NCBI RefSeq assembly: GCF_006517175.1 | Contig: NZ_CP041186.1 | Coordinates: 7,095,074-7,159,073, forward strand | Direction of reading: 5' to 3' | Source: Persicimonas caeni | GTDB lineage: Bacteria; Myxococcota_A; Bradymonadia; Bradymonadales; Bradymonadaceae | DNA: 64,000 nt | Part shown: positions 16,062-24,487 of the stretch, one piece after another | How the letters are laid out: each line of letters opens with the position of its first letter | How positions within the stretch are numbered: the first letter of the stretch is position 1 | Notes under the pieces: model-generated | Told to the model about the DNA's origin: nothing | What the model saw: the letters and a program-made list of their open reading frames with translations, nothing else | The model's database searches: none | Position numbers and translations under genes: made by a program

Positions 16062-17147
16062 CTACCCAAGCTCTCCGCGCACCGGCCCCGAAGCCGCCCT
16101 GCGAAGCTGCCCGTCACCCACGCAGGGGCGCACCACGAGCGGGAAGTCTCGGCGCCAGTCGGGCCACGTGCCGATATCGACGTGCACCTCGACCGCCCAC
16201 GCCACGGCCGCGTTGGGGCAGGAGAACGAGTAGGGCGCATCGGAGGGCATGCGGAAGCTGACGCGAAACGAGCTCTTGTGTCCGCGCTGCAGCGCGCCCT
16301 CGTCGAGGGGCTCGATCGAGATCGACTCCTCGTAGAAGCGGTGGATGTCGGCGTGGGTGTTGTCGCCGTCGTCGAAGATCACGTGCTCGAAGCCCTTGAG
16401 GAAGGCTGTCACCCCCTTGGGCGTGGTTTTGAAGTTGGGTTGCAGCTCGACGACGAAGGAGACGTGGTCGCCCGGCTCGACCTGGTAATCCTCATCGGTC
16501 GGCGCGGTCAGCGCGGTGTCGCCGTCGTCGCGGCCTCGCCGGTACAAGGCATGGGCCGACCAGGCTGCGAGCACGAGGCTTCCGATGGACGCAGCCAACG
16601 TGGCCCAACTCGCGCCGGGCAGGGCGGCGACGTTGGGGTAGAGCAGCCACAGGCCGACCGCGGCGAGCAGCACCGTTCCGAGAATCCAGAGCACGCGGTG
16701 TGCCCCGGAAAGCTCGCTGCCGGCGCCGCCGTCTGTCGATGAGGTGTCACCTACGATGAACTCGCGCTCGTCGCCGGCCGCTTCGACGTCGAACCGCTCT
16801 TCGGCTGAAGCCGCCTTGGTAGCGTCGAGTTCGACCTGGGCGCCCAGAAACCAGTCGACCCTCAGCAGGCGGCCGTGGAAGGTGTAGGGGCCCGGGGGGA
16901 CGTGGAAGATAAACGGGTATTTGTAGGTGCCGGCGCTGTCCCATTCTCCTTCGAATAACAAGATTTCGTCGCGCCCGCCGCTCCGTGGCCGTGCTCGACC
17001 CGAAGTGCGCCATTCTCGGCACAGACGGACGCGCGCCTGCGGGTGGGGCTGGTCGACGCGCACGAATACCGTGCCGACGATCTTGTCGCCTGGCTCGAAT
17101 TGGCGCTGATCGTCGTCAAGCTCGATCCAGAGTGTCGGGTCGCTCAC
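16062..17147 (-). CDS. Arrestin-like membrane protein
   Basis: A 361-residue protein. The N-terminal 120 residues resemble an arrestin-type beta sandwich (FEPGDKIVGTVFVRV, then GTYKYPFIFHVPPGPYTFHG). Residues about 148-200 hold two membrane helices (RVLWILGTVLLAAVGLWLLY and a following ATLAASIGSLVLAAWSAHAL). The C-terminal 150 residues are a second sandwich (VEPGDHVSFVVELQP ... SSFRVSFRMPSDAPYSF). Arrestin folds in bacteria (Spo0M type) serve regulatory or scaffold roles; here function is unknown. The start is GTG at 17147, supported by GGAGG five bases upstream. Both sandwiches would lie on the same side of the membrane. Fold assignment is by eye. Confidence 0.65.
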   Translation of the reverse strand: MSDPTLWIELDDDQRQFEPGDKIVGTVFVRVDQPHPQARVRLCREWRTSGRARPRSGGRDEILLFEGEWDSAGTYKYPFIFHVPPGPYTFHGRLLRVDWFLGAQVELDATKAASAEERFDVEAAGDEREFIVGDTSSTDGGAGSELSGAHRVLWILGTVLLAAVGLWLLYPNVAALPGASWATLAASIGSLVLAAWSAHALYRRGRDDGDTALTAPTDEDYQVEPGDHVSFVVELQPNFKTTPKGVTAFLKGFEHVIFDDGDNTHADIHRFYEESISIEPLDEGALQRGHKSSFRVSFRMPSDAPYSFSCPNAAVAWAVEVHVDIGTWPDWRRDFPLVVRPCVGDGQLRRAASGPVRGELG

Positions 17148-17431
17148 TTAGGCCTCCCCAGCTACCGCTGTGACCTCGGGGCGGTGAACACTCTTGAACT
17201 TAAGGCGTGTAGGCAAAAGTGCGAGCCCCGCGCGGACATCCGCGGCAATAAGTGGTTCTGTCGACCAGTCGATTGTACTATTTTCTGTTACGATGGTAGG
17301 GCATGCGCGGCCCGCGCCATAGGCGCATGGGCGCTCGAGGAATCTTCGCGCACGGCCGGTGCTTGTAGGGAGTGCGATGTCCGCCCGAGGTTGGCCGGCC
17401 CGACAACGATCACACACGTAGTTCGAAGACA

Positions 17432-18574
17432 ATGAACCGCATTTATCTCGACTGGAACGCCACCGCCCCCGTCTTGCCGGAGGCGCGCGAAGCAATGGTA
17501 GAGGCGCTCTCCGGGGTCCCGGGGAACGCATCGAGCGTGCATCACGAGGGGCAAATCGCCCGCACGGTCGTCGAGCGCGCTCGGCGCGCGGTCGCCAAAG
17601 CTGTCAACGCCCCCGCTCAGGCGGTGGTGCTGACCGGCGGTGCGACCGAGTCCAACAACCAGGTGCTTCGCCATCACGTGCGCGTGACCGACGAGCCGTT
17701 CGTCATCTGCACGGCCGTGGAGCACCCGTCGGTCATCGAAGTCGTGCGCGACCTGGAGCAAGAGGGCGTGCGCTGTGCGATATGGCCGGTCGACGCCAAG
17801 GGGCGGCTCGACCTGGGCTGGCTCGAGGCCAAGCTCGACGAGGGCGCCACCTTGGTGAGCGTGATGTGGGCGAATAACGAGATCGGCAACGTGTATCCTA
17901 TCGCCGAGATCGCCGAGCTCGTCCACGACAAGGGCGCGACCCTCCACGTCGACGGCACGCAGGCGCTGGGGCGGATTCCGGTCGACTTCAACGGGGCCGA
18001 TATCGACTACATGACGCTGTCGTTCCACAAGATGGGCGGTCCCAAGGGGATCGGCGCCATCGTGCTCCGCGAAGGGATCAAGATCGAGGCGATCTTGGCC
18101 GGCGGTCACCAAGAGCGAGGACGCAGGCCGGGAACCGAGAACGTGCCGGCTGCCGCCGGTCTCGTCGGCGCGATGGCCGCGCTGGGCGAGCAGGGCGATG
18201 CCTGGCGCGAGGCGTTGCAGCGAAAGCGCGCGCTCTTTTTGGAGGCGCTCACCGAGCAGGCCCCCGGCCTCGAGCTTCGGGGCGACTTGGAGCATACGTT
18301 GCCGAACACGCTCAACGTCGCCTTCGAGGGCATCGACGGCGAAGACTTTTTGCTGGCCGCCGATCTCGAAGGCGTGTCGGCCTCCAGCGGGTCGGCGTGC
18401 ACGGCCGGTTCGCTCGAGCCGAGTCACGTGGTGCTGGCGATGGGCTTCGAGCACGACGACGCGCGTCGTTCGGTGCGCTTTAGTTTTGGGCCGGCCACCC
18501 CCGACGAGGACCTAATGGAGGCCGCGCGCCGCGTCGGTGCGATCGTCGAGCGGCTCTCGGCCTTGATGGTTTGA
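17432..18574 (+). CDS. Cysteine desulfurase (NifS/IscS family)
   Basis: A 380-residue class V aminotransferase. It begins MNRIYLDWNATAPVLPEA, has the AVEHPSV PLP-ring His segment, LHVDGTQALGR, the PLP lysine Lys200 in SFHKMGGPKG and the active-site Cys323 in SSGSACTAGS. It transfers sulfur from cysteine to acceptor proteins for tRNA thiolation and Fe-S assembly. The adjacent mnmA, 165 bases downstream, suggests it supplies the sulfur for 2-thiouridine. The ATG at 17432 has only a weak ribosome binding site (GAAGAC); the upstream extension has no family similarity. No iscU or regulator is next to it. Confidence 0.93.
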   Translation: MNRIYLDWNATAPVLPEAREAMVEALSGVPGNASSVHHEGQIARTVVERARRAVAKAVNAPAQAVVLTGGATESNNQVLRHHVRVTDEPFVICTAVEHPSVIEVVRDLEQEGVRCAIWPVDAKGRLDLGWLEAKLDEGATLVSVMWANNEIGNVYPIAEIAELVHDKGATLHVDGTQALGRIPVDFNGADIDYMTLSFHKMGGPKGIGAIVLREGIKIEAILAGGHQERGRRPGTENVPAAAGLVGAMAALGEQGDAWREALQRKRALFLEALTEQAPGLELRGDLEHTLPNTLNVAFEGIDGEDFLLAADLEGVSASSGSACTAGSLEPSHVVLAMGFEHDDARRSVRFSFGPATPDEDLMEAARRVGAIVERLSALMV

Positions 18575-18739
18575 CCCGCCCGTGCGACTGAGGAATTTCA
18601 AGGGGTATCGATGCCTTTGAGTACGAGCACGATGCTTCTTGGTGGCACGCGTGGGATTTTGCGCGGTATTTACGAAACGGCCTGCTGCAGTTAGGGTCTC
18701 CCCGCGTAGGCGTTTCGAGAGGTTTTGGAGACAGAGACA

Positions 18740-19909
18740 ATGTCGGTAAGTGAGAAAACAGATCAGCCCGCCAACTGCGCGGTGGACATGCCCCCGCTGC
18801 TCGAAGACGACGAGCAAATTCGCGGGGCCGTCAAAGGCCGGGTGGTCGTCGCCATGAGCGGCGGCGTGGATAGCTCTGTGGCCGCCGCGCTCTTGGCGGA
18901 GGCCGGCTACGATACGGTCGGCATCTCCATGCGCCTGTATGCCACGCCCCAGGAGAACTACTCCAAGAGTTGCTGCTCGCCGGACGACTTGTTCGACGCG
19001 CGCACCGTGGCGAGTTCGCTGGGCATGCCGTTTTACGTGGCCAACTACCAGGAAGCGTTCCGCGAGCGCGTCGTCGATTATTTCATCGAGGAGTACCGCC
19101 GCGGCCGCACGCCCAACCCGTGTGTGGCGTGCAACAACCACCTGAAGTTCGACATCCTGCTCAAGCGCTCGTTGGCGCTGGGCTCGAAGTATCTGGCCAC
19201 CGGCCACTACGCGCGCATCGACCGCTCCGGCGACCGCGTGGTGCTCAAGAAGGGATTGGACGACAACAAAGACCAGTCGTACTTCCTGTTCGGCATCCCG
19301 CGCGAGGCGCTGCCGCGGATCATCTTTCCGCTGGGCGGCCTCGAAAAGGATGAGGTGCGAGCCGAGGCCCATCGTCTCGAACTCGAGACCGCCGACAAGC
19401 CCGAGAGCCACGAAATTTGCTTTGTGGCCGGAGGAGACTACAAAGACTTCGTCGCCGCGCGCTTGGCCCAAGAGGAGAAGACGCCCGGAAGGATTGTGCA
19501 CACCTCCGGCGAGGTGCTGGGCGAGCATGACGGCATCCACAACTTCACCATCGGCCAGCGCAAAGGCCTGGGGCTGAGCTACCACGAGCCGCTGTACGTG
19601 CAGGCGATTCGCCCCAACGACGGCACCGTTGTCGTCGGCCCCAAAGGCGAGGCGTTTAGCCGCGGACTGGTCGCCGAGGAGTGCAACTGGCTCTCCTTCG
19701 AGCGCCCCAGCGGCCCGATGGAGTGTGAGGTCAAGATTCGCTACCGCAGCGAAGCCGTGCCCGCGCTGGTGACGGTGGGCGCAGACGCCAAGACGGCGTT
19801 TGTCGAGTTCGCGGACCCGCAGCGGGCGGTCACGCCCGGGCAGGCCGCGGTCTTCTATCGTGGCGATGAAGTGTTGGGCGGCGGCTGGATCGAAGAGGCG
19901 CGCGACTAA
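18740..19909 (+). CDS. mnmA: tRNA-specific 2-thiouridylase MnmA
   Basis: A 389-residue PP-loop enzyme. The ATP pyrophosphatase motif AMSGGVDSS is at about residues 33-41, and the catalytic cysteines are Cys128 (NPCVACN) and Cys227 (EICFVAGG). The hallmark HYARID and KDQSYFLFGI segments follow, then the C-terminal beta domain (TIGQRKGLGL onward). It thiolates U34 of Lys, Glu and Gln tRNAs. The chosen ATG has GGAG nine bases upstream; a TTG at 18725 in the same frame is less likely. The extra 30 N-terminal residues before the PP-loop are acidic and not typical. The rnc gene starts three bases after its stop, so they are co-transcribed. Confidence 0.95.
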   Translation: MSVSEKTDQPANCAVDMPPLLEDDEQIRGAVKGRVVVAMSGGVDSSVAAALLAEAGYDTVGISMRLYATPQENYSKSCCSPDDLFDARTVASSLGMPFYVANYQEAFRERVVDYFIEEYRRGRTPNPCVACNNHLKFDILLKRSLALGSKYLATGHYARIDRSGDRVVLKKGLDDNKDQSYFLFGIPREALPRIIFPLGGLEKDEVRAEAHRLELETADKPESHEICFVAGGDYKDFVAARLAQEEKTPGRIVHTSGEVLGEHDGIHNFTIGQRKGLGLSYHEPLYVQAIRPNDGTVVVGPKGEAFSRGLVAEECNWLSFERPSGPMECEVKIRYRSEAVPALVTVGADAKTAFVEFADPQRAVTPGQAAVFYRGDEVLGGGWIEEARD

Positions 19910-19912
19910 CTT

Positions 19913-20662
19913 ATGACTGCAGAGACTCGACAGAACGCGAGCGACGAAGCCTTCGATCATACCGAGGCGCTCGAAGAGCTCGAAGAGAAGCTGGGCTATC
20001 GGTTCGAAGACCGCACCGTGCTCGAGCGTGCTCTGACCCATCGTTCGTTTGCCAACGAGGTCGAGCAGAACGCCGGGGACAACCAGCGTCTGGAGTTTCT
20101 GGGCGATGCGGTCTTGGGCCTCATCGTGGCCAACGAGCTCTTCCACCGCGACCGGGAGGTCCAGGAAGGGGCACTTTCGACGCGCCAGGCCCAGATGGTC
20201 TGCGAGCCGACGCTCGCCGATCTGGCCCGCGAGCTGGAGTTAGGGCGTTTCCTGCGCCTCGGCCGCGGCGAGTCGACCTCGGGCGGCCGCGACAAGAGTA
20301 GCCTGCTGGCCGACGCCTACGAGGCGCTGCTCGCCGCGATTTACCTCGATGGCGGGCTCGACGCGGCCCAAGAGGTCGTCATCGGCCATCTGGGCGAGGC
20401 GCTTCGCGAGGTGCACGAGACCTCGGCGCCGACCGACTACAAGAGCCGCCTGCAGACGGTTGTGCAGCGCGAGAAGTCGGTGCAGCCGCACTATCGCATC
20501 ATCGACGAGTCGGGCCCTCCGCACGACAAGGTTTTTGTAGCAGAAGTATGCGTCGACGGCCGCCCCCTTGGGGCCGGTCGCGGCCGCTCCAAAAAAGAGG
20601 CAGAGCAGCACGCTGCCGAAGAAGCACTCGAAACCCTCGGCGCCGACCACGGGTCGGACTGA
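19913..20662 (+). CDS. rnc: Ribonuclease III
   Basis: A 249-residue double-stranded RNA endonuclease. The RNase III signature NQRLEFLGDAVLGL lies at about residues 57-70, the second catalytic region DAYEALLAAIYLDGG follows, and a C-terminal dsRNA-binding domain runs from about 176 (DYKSRLQTVVQ) to AEQHAAEEALETLG. All expected acidic metal ligands are visible. It processes rRNA precursors and structured mRNAs. The 17-residue N-terminal extension before the first helix is slightly longer than usual. It begins three bases after mnmA and is translationally coupled by position. Confidence 0.95.
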   Translation: MTAETRQNASDEAFDHTEALEELEEKLGYRFEDRTVLERALTHRSFANEVEQNAGDNQRLEFLGDAVLGLIVANELFHRDREVQEGALSTRQAQMVCEPTLADLARELELGRFLRLGRGESTSGGRDKSSLLADAYEALLAAIYLDGGLDAAQEVVIGHLGEALREVHETSAPTDYKSRLQTVVQREKSVQPHYRIIDESGPPHDKVFVAEVCVDGRPLGAGRGRSKKEAEQHAAEEALETLGADHGSD

Positions 20663-20747
20663 GGAGTGACAACTGCGCCCCTGAATGGGGCGTGTGGACG
20701 CCAAGAGTTCATCATTTCGGCGTCAGCTTAACCGCAGGAGAACCACG

Positions 20748-21008
20748 ATGTTTGGTGGATTCGGAACAACCGAGCTCATTATCATTCTCGTCCTCGCCTT
20801 CATGATCTTCGGCGTGGGCAAGTTGCCCCAGGTCGCCAAGATGCTCGGCTCGGGCGTCAACAGCTTCCGCAAAGGCCTCAACGGCGAAGACGAGGACGAA
20901 TCGGAAGAGCCCAAGAAGAAGGAGCCCGAGCTGCTCGAAGAGGACAAGTCGGCCAAGCCGGCGGCCACCGAGCAGCAGCGACAGGCTGAACGATCCGAGA
21001 GCTGGTAA
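20748..21008 (+). CDS. tatA: Sec-independent translocase protein TatA
   Basis: An 86-residue protein with the TatA layout: short N-terminus, one membrane helix (TTELIIILVLAFMIFGVG), the hinge FGVGKLP, an amphipathic helix (QVAKMLGSGVNSFRKGL) and a charged Glu/Lys tail. It forms the pore-like part of the Tat pathway for folded proteins. ATG 20748 has AGGAG seven bases upstream; a longer frame from 20685 has no support. tatB and tatC are not nearby. A probable Tat substrate, the dioxygenase-like lipoprotein with RRRFLK, lies in this window at 29947-30705. Confidence 0.93.
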   Translation: MFGGFGTTELIIILVLAFMIFGVGKLPQVAKMLGSGVNSFRKGLNGEDEDESEEPKKKEPELLEEDKSAKPAATEQQRQAERSESW

Positions 21009-21017
21009 GGCGGGGCT

Positions 21018-21917
21018 ATGACCATTCGCAGTATGACCGGCTACGCGACCGCGAGCGCGCAGGCCCAGGGCTGGGTTGTGTCCGTGGAGGCGCGAAGCGT
21101 CAATCACCGCGGGCTCGACATGCGCCTTTCGGTGCCGCGTGAGTGCTCTTGGCTCGAGGCCAAGATCACCGAGCTCATCCGAAAGCGCATGCACCGCGGA
21201 CGCGTGCAGGTGCGCGTCGAGCTCGACTTCGACGAGGCCGCCGAGGACGTCGAGGTCAGCTATATCGACGAGGCGCGCTTCGGCGCGGTGTGTCACGAGC
21301 TTCGTGAGCTGAGCAAGACGACGGCAACCGGCCCGATGACGTTGCGCGACGTGCTCGAGTTTCGCCACGTCTTCGAGAACAAGTCGGTCGCCGAGATCAG
21401 CGAGGACAACGCCGCGCTGATGCCTGCCGTCGAGTCGGCCATCGACGGGCTGGTCGACAGCCGCGAGCAGGAGGGCCAGGGCATCGCCGACGACCTGCAG
21501 GGTCACCTCGACAGCCTGGGCACAAACCTCGGTCGCCTCGAGGAACTCCTCCCCGAGGAGATGAAGGCCTATCGCGCCCGACTCAAAGAGCGCGTCACCG
21601 AGGCGGTCGCCGAGTTTGGCGCCGGAGACATCGACGACGAGAAGCTCGCTCAGGAGCTCGCTTATTACGCCGACAAGGCCGATGTGAGCGAAGAGCTGCA
21701 GCGGGCCAAGAGCCACGTCGAGAAGCTCGGCGGGATTTTGCGCGGCGAAGGGGGAGAGGAGGGCGTCGGCAAGACGATCGACTTCTACCTGCAGGAGCTC
21801 ATCCGCGAGACGAACACGATGGGCTCGAAGAGCAACTCCGCCAAGGGCACCGACATCGTCATCGAGATGAAGTCGACCGTCGAGCGTATGCGCGAGCAGG
21901 CCGCCAATATCGAGTGA
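21018..21917 (+). CDS. YicC family endoribonuclease-like protein
   Basis: A 299-residue protein that starts MTIRSMTGYATASAQAQGW, the characteristic YicC opening, followed by SVNHRGLDMRLSVPRE and a C-terminal DUF1732 region (LAQELAYYADKADVSEEL, FYLQELIRETNTMGSK). YicC is a stress-related RNA-cleaving protein in E. coli. The gene follows tatA by nine bases and is separated from gmk by an octamer repeat. The yicC-gmk order is widespread among bacteria, and this supports the call. The family usually has about 290 residues, as here. Confidence 0.92.
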   Translation: MTIRSMTGYATASAQAQGWVVSVEARSVNHRGLDMRLSVPRECSWLEAKITELIRKRMHRGRVQVRVELDFDEAAEDVEVSYIDEARFGAVCHELRELSKTTATGPMTLRDVLEFRHVFENKSVAEISEDNAALMPAVESAIDGLVDSREQEGQGIADDLQGHLDSLGTNLGRLEELLPEEMKAYRARLKERVTEAVAEFGAGDIDDEKLAQELAYYADKADVSEELQRAKSHVEKLGGILRGEGGEEGVGKTIDFYLQELIRETNTMGSKSNSAKGTDIVIEMKSTVERMREQAANIE

Positions 21918-21963
21918 AAGAGCGAAAGAGTAAAAGAGCGAAAGAGTAAAAGAGTTAAAGAGC
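21916..21963 (+). repeat. Six tandem octamers between yicC-type gene and gmk
   Basis: The units are GAAAGAGC, GAAAGAGT, AAAAGAGC, GAAAGAGT, AAAAGAGT and TAAAGAGC, in perfect 8-base register. They start within the stop codon of the upstream gene and fade into degenerate purine-rich octamers to about 21987. The track is purine-only on the plus strand except for T and C at unit ends. gmk starts 47 bases later. Confidence 0.85.
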
Positions 21964-22010
21964 AAGAAGCGAGCGAGTTAGAGAGCAAATAAGCTCAGCC
22001 GAGATAGTTC

Positions 22011-22619
22011 ATGAAGAAAGGTGTACTCTTCATCGTCTGTGGCCCGTCGGGGGTGGGCAAGACCAGTCTTTCGCGCCAGCTTCTGGAGGCGCGCCCGCAG
22101 CTCACGCTCAGCGTCAGCTACACAACTCGCGCCCCGCGCGAGGGCGAGGAAGACGGCGTCGACTACCATTTCGTCGACGAAGAGACCTTCGTCGAGATGC
22201 GCGACCGTGAGCAGTTCGCCGAGTGGGCCAAGGTCCACGGCAACTACTACGGTACGCCGGTGTCGGCGATCCTCGGCGCTTGGAAGAGCGACCAGGACGT
22301 CTTGTTCGACATCGACTACCAGGGCGCCAAGCAGCTCGAAGAGCGCTTCCCCGAAGAGGCGCGCGGCGTGCTCGTCATCCCGCCGTCGATGAAGATCCTC
22401 GAAGAGCGCCTGCGCGGGCGCGCCACCGACGCCGAAGACGTCATCACCCGCCGCCTCGACGCCGCCCGCCACGAGCTCGCCCAATTCGAGCTGTACGACT
22501 ATATCCTCGAAAACGACGATTTTGATCAGGCGCTGGCCCACCTGACGGCCATCTACGACGCCTGCACCCACCTGATGCCCCTGCAGCGCGACCGCATGCT
22601 CGATTTGCTCGGGGAATGA
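22011..22619 (+). CDS. gmk: Guanylate kinase
   Basis: A 202-residue enzyme phosphorylating GMP. It has the P-loop GPSGVGKTS (Lys17), the GMP-binding segments SVSYTTRAPREGE and DGVDYHFVDEETF, the EWAKVHGNYYGTP block, and the lid and C-terminal helices with RRLDAARHEL. Nothing is missing. It supplies GDP for GTP and ppGpp synthesis, and rel lies 3 kb downstream. In many proteobacteria rpoZ and rel follow gmk directly. Here a lipoprotein, a repeat element and a reductase on the opposite strand intervene and no rpoZ is seen. Confidence 0.95.
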   Translation: MKKGVLFIVCGPSGVGKTSLSRQLLEARPQLTLSVSYTTRAPREGEEDGVDYHFVDEETFVEMRDREQFAEWAKVHGNYYGTPVSAILGAWKSDQDVLFDIDYQGAKQLEERFPEEARGVLVIPPSMKILEERLRGRATDAEDVITRRLDAARHELAQFELYDYILENDDFDQALAHLTAIYDACTHLMPLQRDRMLDLLGE

Positions 22620-22971
22620 TCGGTTGGTGTGATGCAGCGCATGGGCAATTCGTAACGATCACATCTGGGCGGAGTTCAGAAATTGCACGGTTCACCCCAA
22701 GGCAAGCCTTTGGGGCTGCACCGGCGAGGCGCTCCGCGGGCAGCAAGCAGCCGCTCCGCGTGGGTGGTTGAGGCGTGTCGGTGGATTCGTATGCCCCGGG
22801 CTGCCAGACACGGTCGGCGCCCCGGAGGGAACGCCGGCGGTCAAGATGACCGCGCCCCGATCTGTGTTGTGCGCTCATCCTGGTCGGGGCGCGCGGCGTC
22901 CTCGCCCGCCCTGGGGCGTCCCCGCCCCAGCTTGCGTGGTCGACGTGCGCATGCTGCATGCACCTCGCGCG
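22620..22971. other. Intergenic region with small palindromic elements between convergent genes
   Basis: No convincing gene. Visible structures are the 17-base dyad GCGGTCAAGATGACCGC at 22837-22853, an 8-bp stem CTGGGGCG/CGCCCCAG at 22911-22930, and a dyad CCCCAAGGC...GCCTTTGGGG at about 22697-22715 that could terminate gmk transcription. The centre CAAGATG with complementary flanks followed by GCGCCCC resembles a palindromic repeat I remember from many unrelated genomes. That link is from memory only. Confidence 0.5.
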
Positions 22972-24144
22972 CTATTCTACATCGGGATGAGTTCGCTGTA
23001 GGAACAAGACTTGGGAGTTGATTGATGCGGCAATGGGCGACCGCAAGTGGTCCATTCTTTCAAAGGGCGATGGAAACTGCACCAGCACCAGCGAATGCAA
23101 TTGCTCGTCGTCTAGATTGATCTCGAAATCTAACTGTCTGACAACAGGCTCATCAGTCTCCACATCCGAAGGTTGCGGTTCGGTCGTGGTGATGTGCGCC
23201 TGCTGTGTCAGCGGTGTCTCGTTGTCGAAGAGCAGATAGTAGTTCTGTCCCTCCTCACTCGGGTAGTTGGAGCCCCATGCATAGCCGGTCACTGAAATCT
23301 GCGAGTCGGTCGTTTCGAGTACATCCGCGAGGCGTGCCTCACTCGGGTGTCCGAGTTGATCGAGGTCCAAGAGATGTTCGGGCGGTGCCAGAAAGACCCC
23401 GTGGAGGGAGAAGAGGTAGTGCCTGGTGGTTTCATTTGGGATTGGCACCAACGGGGCATCGGGTGAATAGGGCGGCCCCGAGTCGAACTCAGCGCCCCCG
23501 TAATAGACAGTCATGGCGCGGCTTTTCACGAGAGAGTCGATCTTGGGGCGCGCCTCGCCAGACGGTGCAAACTGTTGGAGGTGCACAATTCGCAGATCAT
23601 GAGCGCCGGTTCCGCCAAAAGAGTCCGGTGGTATGACGAGCGTGTAGTTGAACGGCTTGCCGGGGGTTAACTCGTAGGTCGCTTCCGTCGCGTAGGGGCC
23701 CGAAAAGCTATGGACATCTTCCATCGACGGATAACCGTCGGGCGCCTCGACTGGAACGAGGCGAAAGGGGCGGGGCTCGAAGTCGATCAAGACGACCATC
23801 GTCATCGTTCGTGTTTCTTCGTAGCCAAAAAGGCCATGCCGAGCGTCGAGCACGAAATACTCATCCGGAAACAACCAGTGTGCGGTTTGGAGTTCGGTCG
23901 AGTGCATATGGGGACGACCTTGCGAGGTCGACAATATCCCTCTTTGGACCGGCATATCTTCCGCATCGATCTCATCTTCAAAAATGTCGCGCCGTTCGCT
24001 CGAGGGAGGTGGCTTGACGAATTCACCCTCGGGTTGCGTCCACGGCTCGTCCCCATCGGCCGAGGAATCGGCGGGTTTGCATCCGGCAAGAGCCAAGAGA
24101 ATGAGGAGTAGGGCTGAAAGATTGAGTGCGCCGACACAGTGCAT
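22972..24144 (-). CDS. Hypothetical lipoprotein (390 aa)
   Basis: Signal sequence with lipobox LALAGC, then an acidic linker (KPADSSADGDEPW). The body of about 340 residues has many beta-type segments (TMTMVVLIDFEPRPFRLVPVE, YELTPGKPFNYTLVIP) and few Cys, consistent with an exported beta-sandwich protein. No catalytic motif or known family was recognised. Compared with its neighbours it is less extreme in G/C at third positions, which may point to separate ancestry. It is convergent with gmk, and its promoter must lie in the repeat-rich gap 24145-24487. Confidence 0.72.
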   Translation of the reverse strand: MHCVGALNLSALLLILLALAGCKPADSSADGDEPWTQPEGEFVKPPPSSERRDIFEDEIDAEDMPVQRGILSTSQGRPHMHSTELQTAHWLFPDEYFVLDARHGLFGYEETRTMTMVVLIDFEPRPFRLVPVEAPDGYPSMEDVHSFSGPYATEATYELTPGKPFNYTLVIPPDSFGGTGAHDLRIVHLQQFAPSGEARPKIDSLVKSRAMTVYYGGAEFDSGPPYSPDAPLVPIPNETTRHYLFSLHGVFLAPPEHLLDLDQLGHPSEARLADVLETTDSQISVTGYAWGSNYPSEEGQNYYLLFDNETPLTQQAHITTTEPQPSDVETDEPVVRQLDFEINLDDEQLHSLVLVQFPSPFERMDHLRSPIAASINSQVLFLQRTHPDVE

Positions 24145-24239
24145 GTTCGTATTCTCTTCGACTCAAATCGCAGCTTGATTGCCGTGCCGAATATAGCGTG
24201 CGGTCCCCGTCGGGACAAAGCTGGATGAAACAAGCAGAG

Positions 24240-24487
24240 CACGCTGAGGCGCGGAGGTCTCTGAAGCGTGGAGGACGCCGAAAGAGTGAGGCGCGGGACG
24301 CTGCAAAGCTGAAGATTCATCTGAACTGCGCTGCAATCGCTGCAGAGGGTCGCCTTCCCGCGCGGTGTCGGCCCGTCGACACGCGCCGTTGTCTGCAGCG
24401 CCTTCCGCGAAAACCAGATGAATCTTTAGCGCCTCCGCGTTCCGCGCCTCCAACTTCAGCGCCTCCGCGTTCAGTGATTCAGTAACC
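24240..24487. repeat. Inverted-repeat element (MITE-like) upstream of lipoprotein gene
   Basis: The best arms are GCTGAAGATTCATCTG at 24308-24323 and CAGATGAATCTTTAGC at 24415-24430. Outside them both flanks carry complementary GCGGAGGCGCTGAAG-like sequence (24244-24300 and 24430-24480), giving an imperfect palindrome of about 240 bp with no coding capacity. It lies between two minus-strand genes and reaches the last codons of the aldo/keto reductase. The rest of the 24145-24487 gap shows nothing else. Confidence 0.6.

Noticed and set aside
22683-23021. 112-codon plus-strand frame between gmk and the lipoprotein gene
   Set aside because: Arg/Gly/Ala-rich composition, no ribosome binding site, overlaps palindromic repeats and the end of the opposite lipoprotein gene.
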